Shown: positions 20,156 through 30,862 of the stretch, one piece after another
How positions within the stretch are numbered: position 1 is the first letter of the stretch
How the letters are laid out: each line of letters starts with the position of its first letter
From: Siphonodentalium dalli
Lineage: Eukaryota; Mollusca; Scaphopoda; Gadilida; Siphonodentaliidae
Length of the DNA: 64,000 nt
Assembly: GCA_032622095.1 (NCBI GenBank)
Contig: CP136065.1
Span: forward strand, 18,776,134 to 18,840,133
Reading direction: 5' to 3'
The notes under the pieces: model-generated
What the model was told of the DNA's origin: nothing
What the model saw: the letters and a program-made list of their open reading frames with translations, nothing else
The model's database searches: none
Program-made: the position numbers and the translations under genes

Positions 20156-20489
20156 CATGCTTGTAAATATGTTCAGCTGTCATCTTGTAAACATTTTGTA
20201 TCCATAATTGTTTGTATTGGGAGAGTGGCTTCATAAGTTGAAAAACTTGTGCCCCGATCTTTTTTGTATTATATGCAAGTCAAGTAAAAGTCAAGCCAGG
20301 GAACGTAAACAAAGGATTTCGGTTGTCGATGATAGTTAATTGATGATGGCGTGGGGTATAATATATTAATATTTATGGCAGTGATCATCTTGACAAATTT
20401 CTCAAAGAAAAATATCCAGAAATGAAGATAGGTTAAAGGCACTCAATCCGATTCGATGGTCCCCATATAATCAGATTCCAACAACAACC

Positions 20490-20526
<37 letters not shown>

Positions 20527-20936
20527 CGACGAACACTAAATTTGTAGCAATTCCGCTTAATACAATTTTAGAGTGATCCATCTTCATCCGTAATTTGGTC
20601 CGAGACCATCGGCTCGTCGACATTTTACTGGATCACTAATAAGTCTAGATGGTGAAAAATAATATATTTCAAAACTCGATATCTAATAACTCTGAGCTTT
20701 GATAGGTGGGTTCCTCGACTCAAATCAAATACATTTTACCCCCGAATCCAAATAAAGAGTAACCGAGGGGAACTTAATCGGATTATGCATCTTTAAATAC
20801 TCGCCGACGAGCAGTTCTCTTAGGAAATATTCAGATAGTAAGTTAAACAAAAAGGTCGTTTATTGAACTTATAATCTAAAGATTTCCCACCAAAGAATAT
20901 GCATCCTTATACTACTAGTACAAATATAATATGATC
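20156..20936. other. intergenic with CAA microsatellite
   Basis: Contains a (CAA)n tract at about 20478-20526. No gene recognised. Confidence 0.6.
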
Positions 20937-21051
20937 GTGTATCTGTCGTGTGCTCTTATAACCCGAACATCCCTCCGAATTAATAATAAACCACTGCATT
21001 GTATACTTTTATAGTTTTATGGGAGAATCCATTCAGTATCGAAAGGGTTAA
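20937..21051 (-). mobile_element. piggyBac-like terminus, inverted to 4889
   Basis: Ends ATCGAAAGGGTTAA. Its reverse complement begins TTAACCCTTTCGATACTG and follows the sequence at 4889 for about 115 bp. It is either the right end of a 16.2-kb element starting at 4889 or an independent insertion. Confidence 0.55.
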
Positions 21052-22289
21052 ATAGATTAGTGGAACATCTGAAACACTTACATTTTGAAATTAAAATTTT
21101 ATGAAAAATCATGAAAGACTGCGTCTAACAATAAAGCTTCATCAAGAACATCAGACCACGTCCTTAGTTATTAGTAACAAGATGCGTTCACAGAACGGCA
21201 CAACACCGACGACACACGTGCCTATAATATGCCGTCTAATTTACATATTTCAATGTATACGATCGTATCCATACTAGTACCGTGCAATGTGATCGATGTA
21301 TTGGGAAGCAATCTTTATGCACAACAACTTCTCATGGAATCATAAAATGGCCGCCGTTCATTGATTGAACTGAGATCCCTGCAATTAAATTGTGCGTCTC
21401 CAAGAATTTGACACCGGATTATAGCCATATTACGACGCGTATTCTGAACGTATTCATTAAATTTGCACGAAACGATCCTGTGGTTAATCGATGTCACATA
21501 TTCACTGTGTGGGGAATTACTCCTGGCGATTTGGTTCTCTACCGAGCATTATTTACGTTCTCTACCGGGCAAAGTTTGTGGACGGCATATACTACTTTAC
21601 CTAAGGCAGATAATCGAGTTATTCGCAGTGAACCGAGCGCTCGGTATAGAGTCCTCAGCAGAGAATCGGAATAGGAAAATAAAAAGTCAATTTCTGTGCA
21701 TTTCGGGATTAGCTTTTAACTTTTTTTTACACACACTGATGGCCAGTGACTATAATTTCACGGTAGCGCTATGAAACCCACGAAACACTGTTCTAATGCT
21801 GTTGATTTTTACGTTTTGTGCCGCGATTGCTCGACAGAGAATCGGAATCGTCGCTAAAACTTCTCACGAAACTCGATAGAGAACCAAATCTCTAATGGTT
21901 CCCCACAGTGATATTCATGGTTCCCTGACATTCGGATGCGCAAAAACACTGCATACATTTATAAAGCACATTAATTTATCACCAACAATCGATGCAGATG
22001 CTATGTTTTCGACATAAGCGCAAGAACACATGCATGTTCGGACCCATAAACACATACCATGCACCCGACAGTCTGTGTGGAAGTTTCTTTTTAGCTCAAC
22101 TTTACAAAGTAAAGTTTGAGCCGTTGCCATGGGCTGGTGTCCGTCGTCCATGCGGTCGTGCATCCGTCAACAATTTCATTGGGCACGCCATACAGGCTGC
22201 ATCCCTTGTCCGATCTTCACCAAACTTGATATGTATCCTCAGGGTAACCTATATATGGGAGCTGTCGAATTTATCCGAATTTCAATGAG
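21052..22289. other. intergenic, nothing recognised
   Basis: Short open frames only. From about 22120 onward single words of the following tandem family appear (TCACCAAACTT). Confidence 0.5.
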
Positions 22290-23230
22290 ACCCTAATTTA
22301 TGGCCGGATCATCTTTAAATTTTGCAAGCACGATTGTGATCGCCTGTAGATGGGAGCTTTTGAACGAATTTCGATGAAAAACATGGTCGCCAGCAGCCAT
22401 CTTGGATTTCAAATTTGAATCCATCGCCACTCCGTACAGCCCGTATATAATATGTGGCCGGATCATTTTAAAATTTTGCATGCACGATTGTGATCACCTC
22501 TAGATTGGATCTTGTGAACGATTTTCGATGAAAAACATGGCCACCGGCAGCCATATTTGATTTTACTCTTTGCATGACTAAATCTTTTGACACACCACAC
22601 AAACAACATCTGTTATCCGGTCATCGCCAAACTTCATAGGGATCTTTGAAGCGACCTCTAGATCATGGGAGCCTCCTATTGTGACCGAAATTTGTTGAAA
22701 AAGATGGCCGCCATCTTGGAATTACTCTTTGCATGACTAAATCCTTCGGCAAACCCTGGAGACCACATCTCTCATCTGATCGTCATCAAACTTTATACGG
22801 ATATTCGGGGTAACCTCCAGATGGGAGCCTCCTATTTTGATCGAAATTTGTTAAAACATGGCCGCCAGCTGCCATCTTGGATTTCAAATTTGAATCAATC
22901 GGCACACCCCGCAACCCGCATTTATTAGAGAATGGATTTGAAAATTTACATGCATGATTAGAATCACCTCTATATGGGAGCTATCAAATTTGAACAATTT
23001 TCGATGAAAAACATGGGCGCCAGCAGCCATTTTGGATTTTACTCTTTGCATGACTAAATCCTTTTGGCACACCGTACAGACCACATCCCTCATCTGATGA
23101 TCACCAAACTTCATATGGAATTTCGGGGTGACCTCTAGATGGGAGCCTCCTATTTGAACGAAAATCATTGAAAAACATGGCCATCATGGAATTTGCTCTT
23201 TGTAAGACTAAATCCTTCGGCACACCATAC
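22290..23230. repeat. diverged ~160-bp tandem family, about six units
   Basis: Each unit carries ATGAAAAACATGG-like sequence, a GCAGCCATCTTGGATTT block and usually ACTCTTTGCATGACTAAATCC, CACCAAACTTCATA and GGGAGCC. Block positions near 22376, 22530, 22698, 22855, 23007 and 23170 give a period of 150-170 bp. Two more units lie at 38860-39180 and one block at 62095. Confidence 0.8.
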
Positions 23231-23275
23231 ATGCCGCATCTCACAAAGCCGCCAATACCAGAGAAATAGAGAGGA

Positions 23276-23340
23276 GATGGCGAGACAGAGAAAGGGAGAG
23301 AGTAGCGAGTGAGAGAGATAGAGAGAGAGAGAGAGAGACA
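23276..23340. repeat. GA-rich microsatellite
   Basis: A GAGA-rich purine tract with a continuous (GA)n run at about 23317-23338. Confidence 0.85.
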
Positions 23341-23481
23341 AACCAATAGACATATACATATCATTATGAACACGAACTACCCAAATAATCAAGAACCCAC
23401 CTCTTAGCAATATAATTGACAAAAAAAAAAAAAAAATGTTAAACTTATAGTTATGAGCGAATTACTCATCACTAAATACCA

Positions 23482-23638
23482 ACTATGTTTCGGCACCTAT
23501 GTATTGTGATGGGACAAATAAACAAGGGATGTCCCTAGTTGTTTGTTTATATCGTATAACGAACTATGTTTCGGCAGCTATGTATTCTGATGGGACAAAT
23601 AGACAAGGGATGTCCCTAGTTGGTTTATATCATATAAC
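23482..23638 (+). repeat. ~80-bp tandem duplication
   Basis: AACTATGTTTCGGCA through AAGGGATGTCCCTAGTTG is present twice in a row (from 23482 and from 23564), with a few differences. Confidence 0.85.
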
Positions 23639-25091
23639 TTACGTGCAAGTAAATGTGTAAATATCTGTATATACTGATATGTATCTTGTTAAGGAAATGA
23701 GAAATACATGAATTGTATTGAAAATGAATCTATTATCGGGGGTACAGCCTATAGTACATATATTCCATTCAGCTCCGAGATAGTGTCTGACATGGATGTT
23801 GGTAATCAGTGTGCATGAACCTAATAACATAATATAGTTACACGTTCAGACATATATAAATGGCTCAGACCAAAACGTATACCATGGATTCCCACTTGCC
23901 GCTAAAATTCCAATCAAATTATGGAAAGACTTTTTCAGCACGTCATATACCGGCATACAGATACCAGCGCGACAAGTCCTTCTGGTGCGCATACAAAATA
24001 TCGCCATTGTTTTTATGACAGAAAGTTCAATATCACACAATATCGAATGAGATAGAGGATACCTATGGTTTTTTGAGTGAATGGACCTTTCCACAGCTGT
24101 CAATCAAATAATAATTAGCACGCATTTTCGACCAATCAGCGACTGAGCCGGTCTTTGGCTGCATGCACATTCCGGTGCCATCTTTCTTCACCCTAATTTG
24201 GACATCCATCCGTACAATCAGTGTTAAATTGGCTATATTCAAGCATTTTTTGCTGTCAAATCGTAACTTTAATATTTAAAATTAAATTTCAAAATTTCGA
24301 TGTAAATTCAGCTAGTTATAACAAAAGGGCAAGCCTGGCATATTGCCAGTGGGCGGTACTATCGCTGTGGGTGTGGCCTCTTTGGAAAGTTCCATAACAT
24401 AATTATTTTATGAGTGACGAGCAGTGGCCGCAGGTCGCGAGTTGAATATTTATATTTCCACTGCTAGTCAGGTACGAATGAAATAATACGGGATTCACTC
24501 AAAACAACATAGATGTTCTATTTAATAAATGCTTTAACCGTGTTGATAATTATTATTTTTAATGCTTAAAGTTCCTACTAAAGTATACAGCATTTTGCAC
24601 TTATAATAGCACAACAAATTAACAATACACGGAACCCATCAGCTTATAGGTAGCAAACCGCTTTCAAGTGATGACGTCATTCGCCATGCTACAGTTCGGC
24701 TGATTTTACCGGAAGTAAGCTACAGTCAAGATATCATTTTTTGAATAACAATTTATTATATGCTTCCCTGTCAAATTCTATTGATTTCATGTTCGAGTAA
24801 AAAGCTATATTTCGCTAGTCGAGCGCCCAACTGTGCGCCAACGTTATATTACATTGTAGATTCATTATATGACATGGTAGCTTCCTTATATTACACGCTA
24901 GCTTCCTTATATTAAACGCTAGCTCCAATCGGGGCGAATCACTTGTAATGCCGTTAAATTTTGAATTGATATTCATGCGCCTGAAGCGATACGGACTATT
25001 TGCACTTTTGCGCTTGAGATTTAGAGTATTTCCCCCTTAGCTGCATTGCAGACGCCTGTTTACATTAGCAACGTCATTCGTAAAGTAAAAT
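23639..25091. other. intergenic upstream of recombinase-like gene
   Basis: No gene recognised. The words CTAGCTTCCTTATATTA repeat near 24888 and 24909. A stretch at 24408-24500 loosely resembles the hairpin at 27122. Confidence 0.5.
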
Positions 25092-26723
25092 ATGGAAGAC
25101 GGATTTGAAATAGACGTAGAAGGCGATGTGTTTTGGGACTCTTTACTGGAAAAAAATCAGCTGCCTTGCCAATATTGCCATTGCCTTCAACTTCCACTGT
25201 AAGTTCAAGCTCACTACTGAATTCAGCCTCAGCTCCATTGCCAATATTGCCATTGCCTTCAACTTCCACTGTAAGTTCCAGATTTACAAATGTAACTGAT
25301 GATGAAGTTTCTCAATTCAATGATCAACAAAGAAATAAAAATACTGTTAAAAAACTGAATATGATATTAAACTCTTTAGAACATTTCTACTAAGTAAAGA
25401 TGAACAGAGGCAGCCCGAGTTCATTTCCCCAGATGTTCTGTGTGGGCATATATCATGTTCCCTCCTATCTGTGAGAAAGAAAGACGGAACTGAATACGAG
25501 CCAGTGTCACTTCGAGCGTTTATGTCCTCACTTGATCGATACCTCAGGATGCGATCATATCCAGTTTCTGTCATAAGTGATCATCAGTTTGCATCATGCC
25601 GTGAAACTCTGAAAAGCAAACAGAAACAACTGAAATCTATAGGAAAGGGCAATAAGCCATTTGAAGCAGATCCGATTACACAAGATGATGTTGAGCGATT
25701 TTATAGGGCACAAGTTCTTGGACCATATAACCCAAAGTCGTTACAAAATTCTATGTGGTGGACTTGTGTTTTGTACTTCGGAATGAGAACAGGGGAGGAA
25801 ACTCATTCTTTGAAATGGGGCGATATCAGTCTGCAAGAAGATGATTATGGACATGAATATATTATCTACACACAGGAGCGACAAACAAAGACAAGAACCG
25901 GTGAAAATCCACGAGATATCAGAAGAATTAAACCAAGGGCATACTCGGTCGACAACCCAGAGAGAGACCCGGTTAAATTATATCGGTTGTTCAGCGAGAA
26001 GCGACCAGAAGAGGAAAAAGCTACAGACAGCCCATTCTTCCTCGCCGTCAATTACCAGGGCTGGAATAAAGGCAACCTTGGTATAAGCGCAATGCATTCG
26101 GCATTAATTCTTTAAATAGAATTGTGCAGGGCATGTGTGTAGACTCAGGCCTCACAGCGGATAAGCGACTTACCAACTATAGTGTTCGAAAACTGCTGGT
26201 CCAGTCACTTAACGATGAAAATGTACCACCGCATCAGATACTCCAAGTGTCAGGACACAAGAATGTAAAAAGTTTGTTTAACTACTCCAAAATGAATGCT
26301 GTCCAAACAAAACATATTTCTTCAATTTTATCAAATACTGCTGGAAATAACAATCAGAGTCACAGAGTCAGTATACTCCCAGCTGCACAGCCTGTAGTCG
26401 AGCTTTCACCAGTATTGGAAACCGCACCTGCGCCTGTACCAAGTCCTGACACTATTTCAACATCATCACCGACAAATGTAACTGTTTCCAAATCGACAGT
26501 TAGTGTATCGAATAGTGACCTTATTGGTACACCTGGAGTTGAGAGTTCATCAAGTGCGATGCGAAGTTTGAAATCCATTTTCTCAAACGCAACTTTCAGT
26601 GGATCGGTGTACACGCACTTCCACAGCTGCTCACCGAAGTCTCACCCCACAGAAGACACCGAGTCTAGTCCTATCGTGAAATACCGGCGAATCAGGAGAA
26701 TAGTTGACAGTGACAGCGAGTGA
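25092..26723 (+). pseudogene. KIAA1958/Crypton-type tyrosine recombinase-like gene, frameshifted
   Basis: An uninterrupted, intronless copy reading through four frames. ATG at 25092 opens MEDGFEIDVEGD. The frame slips at an A7 run (25150-25156), again near 25385 and again near 26075. The body (25471-26115) holds SLRAFMSSLDRYLRM and the first catalytic Arg (MRTGEETHSLKWGD, codon at 25786). The C-terminal part (26124-26723) holds YSVRK where the family has HSxRK, then SGHKNV and the Tyr nucleophile in SLFNYSK, followed by a Ser/Pro-rich tail. Crypton-derived recombinase domains of the KIAA1958, ZMYM and QRICH1 group have this layout. The His-to-Tyr change in HxxR and the shifts argue that it is not an active recombinase. 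It could be a decayed Crypton, a decayed host gene, or, if the shifts are assembly errors, a domesticated gene. Confidence 0.8.
25163..25281 (+). repeat. in-frame 76-bp-spaced duplication in the recombinase-like gene
   Basis: TTGCCAATATTGCC through TTCCACTGTAAGTTC occurs at 25163 and again at about 25239, giving a repeated LPILPLPSTSTVSS in the protein. Each copy carries a perfect GTAAGT, a splice-donor-like hexamer. Confidence 0.85.
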
Positions 26724-28659
26724 AATTGAAGAGAAATTGTGTTGATTTTAATATTCCAAACTGCGAAGCGGAAGTATTGATTCTGTAATTAGGATTTTGG
26801 TATTTCTAAATGGAACGAACCTTTTGTGTTGTTATTTGTTCATTATGCTTGATAAAAATCAAATCATTTATTGAAGATAGGCAATTCTCTATTGCTTTGT
26901 TCGAGGTAATTTTTCATAAATTGATGAATATTTCGAATGGTTTCACTTCATTCTGGTGGGGTCATCGGGGACTATTTTTTGTGTGTGCACGCTTATTTTA
27001 CAGAAGATCGTAGTGAACTGGTCACAGAACAGCTGATTGATCAAAACAGGTCATTCGATTTCTAATTTGTTGTATTGATTAAGCGCAGCTAATTTGTTTA
27101 GTATTTAATAAACAGAATACCTGCAGTTCTCGAGTGAATACTAGAATTACCTCATTCGTGACTACATTGGAATATAACTATTCCCACTCGCGGCCAAGGC
27201 CGCTCGTGTGAATAGTTATATTCCACTGTAGCCACTCATGATGTAATTATGGTATTCACTCGAGAACCGCATGTATCCTCTATATATTTACTGTCGGTCT
27301 AGACACTAAATACGATATTTACGATGCGGCAAGATCACACTATTTAATGGGGTAGCATATAATACAAATAAATATTAATAAATCAACATAGTAACAGGAT
27401 AATTTACCGTAATCGGGTTGCCTCCTGAACACACGGCCGATCTGAAACCACGTATATATATAGCATGTGAATTGTTGTAATATCGGTATACAATTGATCT
27501 AGTATGAATTTTAATGATTTTCTGTCCGATCATAGCTGTCCCATGTACTCCGTTTGGTTTGACAAGCGGACGGTCATAATTTTTGAGTGAACGGTAAAAG
27601 TTCCTTTACCGTTTTCATCGAAGGTGAACACTTTAATAGCTTCTCTCACATTTTGCCGAAATGTCTTTGTCAACTATGGATTGATAGCAATAAATGCACG
27701 GATCATGAAGCGATGAATGTCAGTTGTAACTAATAACATAATTACACATAACACCCCTGCCATACAAATTTGACAACATTGGACACAGTGTTCGATATAA
27801 TATAATATATAATGAATGTCTTGTCGTTCACTATGCCAAAACAGTGGTCCACATAAATTTAAAGCCATGCATTATTTATATAGTCGGCTCTCTGGACACC
27901 GCATCACTTTCATGAAAATTCACGTCAACAGCACGCATTCCATATACTATTGACAACACCACACTTTCCTGAGAAATTGTTCATCAAATCTAGCAACAAT
28001 AAACTATGATAATGCCAAAAACACCACGAGCTACTATTTCTCAAATTGCATTGTTTGAATTATTTTCCCGAACTGTTTCGATATCTGCAAAAAATGTAAA
28101 TATTAGCAAATTATCGGGGTGTGGTCCAGCAGCCCAACACCAAGGACTTAGAACTGAGGGTGACGTCGCAGATTGAAGCTTAAAGATCCACGCCCAGATT
28201 TGAATTAATAAAAACTACTTGCGATCACCATCATTCGTATCACACAGGCATCGCGAAATCCCACAAAATCTTCCATAAGACTTCGTAGAAAATTCGTTTA
28301 AAGCCACATGGCGGTTTGCGCTCCAAAATACAAATAATATTATTCGCTTTTAAATTTTTCCCGGTATCGAAATAGGTCGATAAATATATAAACTACCTTT
28401 CTACGACCATTATGTAACCCAAACAGACGCATTGAAGTAAGGAAACATGCAAATATGAACAAGGTGTTTGGGACCCAAACAAAAACAGCCATTTGCACGA
28501 CATGGAACAGAAAAGTGTTTTTCAAAGCATAGGAAGCCGGCATATCGATATATAATGTATTTATCGACATATCGTATCCGTCCCTCTAAATTATGTAGAC
28601 AAAATTTGGAGGTTCGAATGAGCCATGTCCGTTTAACTTTAACTTGAACACGACCACAC
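26724..28659. other. intergenic with one long hairpin
   Basis: No gene recognised apart from the hairpin at 27122-27270. Part of 28420-28640 resembles 3890-4190 (similar words around ACAGCCATTTGCACG and GAGCCATGTCCGTTTAA), indicating a shared old repeat. Confidence 0.55.
27122..27270. repeat. 149-bp hairpin (MITE-like)
   Basis: Left arm starts GTTCTCGAGTGAATAC and right arm ends GTATTCACTCGAGAAC. The arms stay complementary to a centre GCGGCCAAGGCCGC (27190-27203). No coding capacity; a miniature inverted-repeat element is the likely origin. Confidence 0.8.
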
Positions 28660-29410
28660 ACGCTCATGATTGAGAACGCTCTTGATTGAGAACGCTCTTG
28701 ATTGAGAACGCTCAGAACGCTCTTGGTTGAGAACGCTCTTGATTGAGAACGCTCTTGGTTGAGTACGCTCTTGATTGAGAACGCTCTTGGTTGAGAACGC
28801 TCATGATTGAGAACGCTCTTGATTGAGAACGCTCTTGATTGAGAACGCTCTTGATTGAGAACGCTCATGATTGAGAACGCTCATGATTGAGAACGCTCTT
28901 GATTGAGAACGCTCTTGATTGAGAACGCTCAGAACGCTCTTGATTGAGAACGCTCTTGGTTGAGAACGCTCTTGATTGAGAACGCTCTTGATTGAGAACG
29001 CTCATGATTGAGAAAGCTCATGATTGAGAACGCTCTTGATTGAGAACGCTCTTGATTGAGAACGCTCTTGACTGAGAACGCTCAGAACGCTCTTGATTGA
29101 GAACGCTCTTGGTTGAGAACGCTCTTGATTGAGAACGCTCTTGGTTGAGAACGCTCATGATTGAGAAAGCTCATGATTGAGAACGCTCTTGATTGAGAAC
29201 GCTCTTGATTGAGAACGCTCTTGGCTGAGAACGCTCAGAACGCTCTTGATTGAGAACGCTCTTGGTTGAGAACGCTCTTGATTGAGAACGCTCTTGGTTG
29301 AGAACGCTCATGATTGAGAAAGCTCATGATTGAGAACGCTCTTGATTGAGAACGCTCTTGATTGAGAACGCTCTTGATTGAGAACGCTCTTGATTGAGAA
29401 CGCTCTTGGT
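28660..29410. repeat. 16-bp minisatellite, about 45 copies
   Basis: The unit is TTGAGAACGCTCTTGA with TTGG and CATGA variants. Short 10-bp units (AGAACGCTCT after GCTC) occur at 28711, 28929, 29081 and 29234, so parts of the array repeat with a ~152-bp period. The minus-strand open frames (up to 152 codons) are repeat products. Confidence 0.95.
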
Positions 29411-29867
29411 GGTGGAAGCATCGACGCTCTTTATAAGAGGCGATCATTGGATTTTTTTCTATAGTCTAAAACATGAAACAGTGTTAAAACTACCTCTTTT
29501 GAAAGTCGATGTACGACCACAGAAAAACACACCATTATAATTTTATATTGGGCTCATAGGTCCGGTCTAATTATTGTTTTTATTGAATGCGTACATATGG
29601 GGAGGGGGTGTCAAGCAGGGACGTGGCTAGAGGCTCTCCGTTGGGGGTGTCCACCTTGGTAATTCCAACTGCACGCCCCCCCCCCCCTTGAATCAGACCA
29701 GAGACAAGGTTTTATTTGCACTAAGTGTTCACAAGTCTAATAGCCTATTTATAAACCATGGTTCTATCTACCCGGTATGATAATATTCATATATTTTGAA
29801 CCTGAAAATTGCACAAATCCTAACATCTAGTGATCTAACTCCAAACAAATGCACACGACTACGGGAA
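29411..29867. other. intergenic, nothing recognised
   Basis: Includes a C10 run near 29679. No gene. Confidence 0.5.
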
Positions 29868-30550
29868 ATAGACCAGGACACACGAGACCGACCATGGTTG
29901 TTCGGCCCGGTGTGAGAAAATTTTGAAAACTAAACAAGAAAATCGCAAAATCCTAGCATCTAGACTGACCTCGAGCTTCCCTAGTTTGGAAATTTCAAAC
30001 CTCATACTCTCCATTAGTTGGGAAATTTTCCAACTGATGACCACTTCAGTCAACAATTTTAACCTAATGTAGTAAAATATTTCTTTCTTAAACTCATTAG
30101 CAGTCTTTTATTGGCCACGGGGAGGGACCAGGACACAGGGCCGATCATGGTTCGGCCCGGTGTGTGAAAATTATGAAATCTGAACAAGAAAATCGCTAAA
30201 TCCTAGCATCTAGATTAGCCTCAAGCATTCATAGAGTTGGAAATTTCAAACCTGACACCCTGACTTAGGTTGGAAAATGTCCAACTGATGACAATTCCAG
30301 TGACAATTTTGACCAAATGTATAGGACAATATTGTTTTCTTAAATTAACGAGCAGTTATTTTTCACTGGCCACGGGGGGGGGGGGGGGGGGGGGGGGGGA
30401 ACCACGACACAAGCTTTCCATGTGTTGGAAATTTCCCACCTGACTCCCCTAAGGGTGGCAAATTTCCAACTGATGGCCATTTCAGTCCAATATTGTTTAC
30501 CAAAAGAAGGAAAATATGCAAATATTGGTCCCAAACAATAAATTCCCCCC
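29868..30550. repeat. ~250-bp tandem repeat, two full and one partial copy
   Basis: Both full copies carry GACCAGGACACA, ATGGTTCGGCCCGGTGTG (first copy with a 3-bp insertion), TCCTAGCATCTAGA, TTGGAAATTTCAAACCT and end TGGCCACGGGG (from ~29868 and ~30119). The third copy (30400-30550) retains the TTTCCAACTGATGGCCA part only. Single words recur to 30680. Confidence 0.8.
30374..30399 (+). repeat. 26-base guanine run
   Basis: An uninterrupted G26 tract at the end of the second ~250-bp tandem unit; its length is prone to sequencing error. Confidence 0.9.
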
Positions 30551-30789
30551 AATAAATTATTTGAAAATCAAACTACAAGAACATTTTCAACCTACTGTTG
30601 GTGTGAAATTTCCAACTAATGTTGCGTCAGGTATGAAATTTCCAACTGTTGAAAATTTTGACCAAAGTTGGGGGGGGGGTGAGACCCCCAACCCCCACCT
30701 GTCGCCACTTCTCTGGACTGTCAAGTCCAACTGCTCATCTGAAACATACTGCCATTTTAACTAGCATCCCGTCCAGGTCACATGCCCCT

Positions 30790-30855
30790 GGGGGTACTAA
30801 AATACCAATATAGACTATACCAGTGGTATAGTCTATATTAGTATTTTAGTATCAC
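30790..30855. repeat. hairpin with 26-bp arms
   Basis: Arm ACTAAAATACCAATATAGAC plus TATACC (30796-30821) is complementary to 30825-30850 with a 3-base loop and one mismatch. Flanked by GGGGG-type sequence on both sides. Confidence 0.8.
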
Positions 30856-30862
30856 ACGGGGG

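Noticed and set aside
18195-20207. 670-codon plus-strand open frame (and long minus-strand frames) as a real protein gene
   Set aside because: It is the 42-bp minisatellite read in frame; all long frames follow from stop-free units divisible by 3, and its start lies in split repeat A1.
28660-29410. CRISPR array
   Set aside because: Units are contiguous 16-bp repeats without unique spacers, in an animal genome. The same applies to the 18-, 42- and 46-bp arrays.
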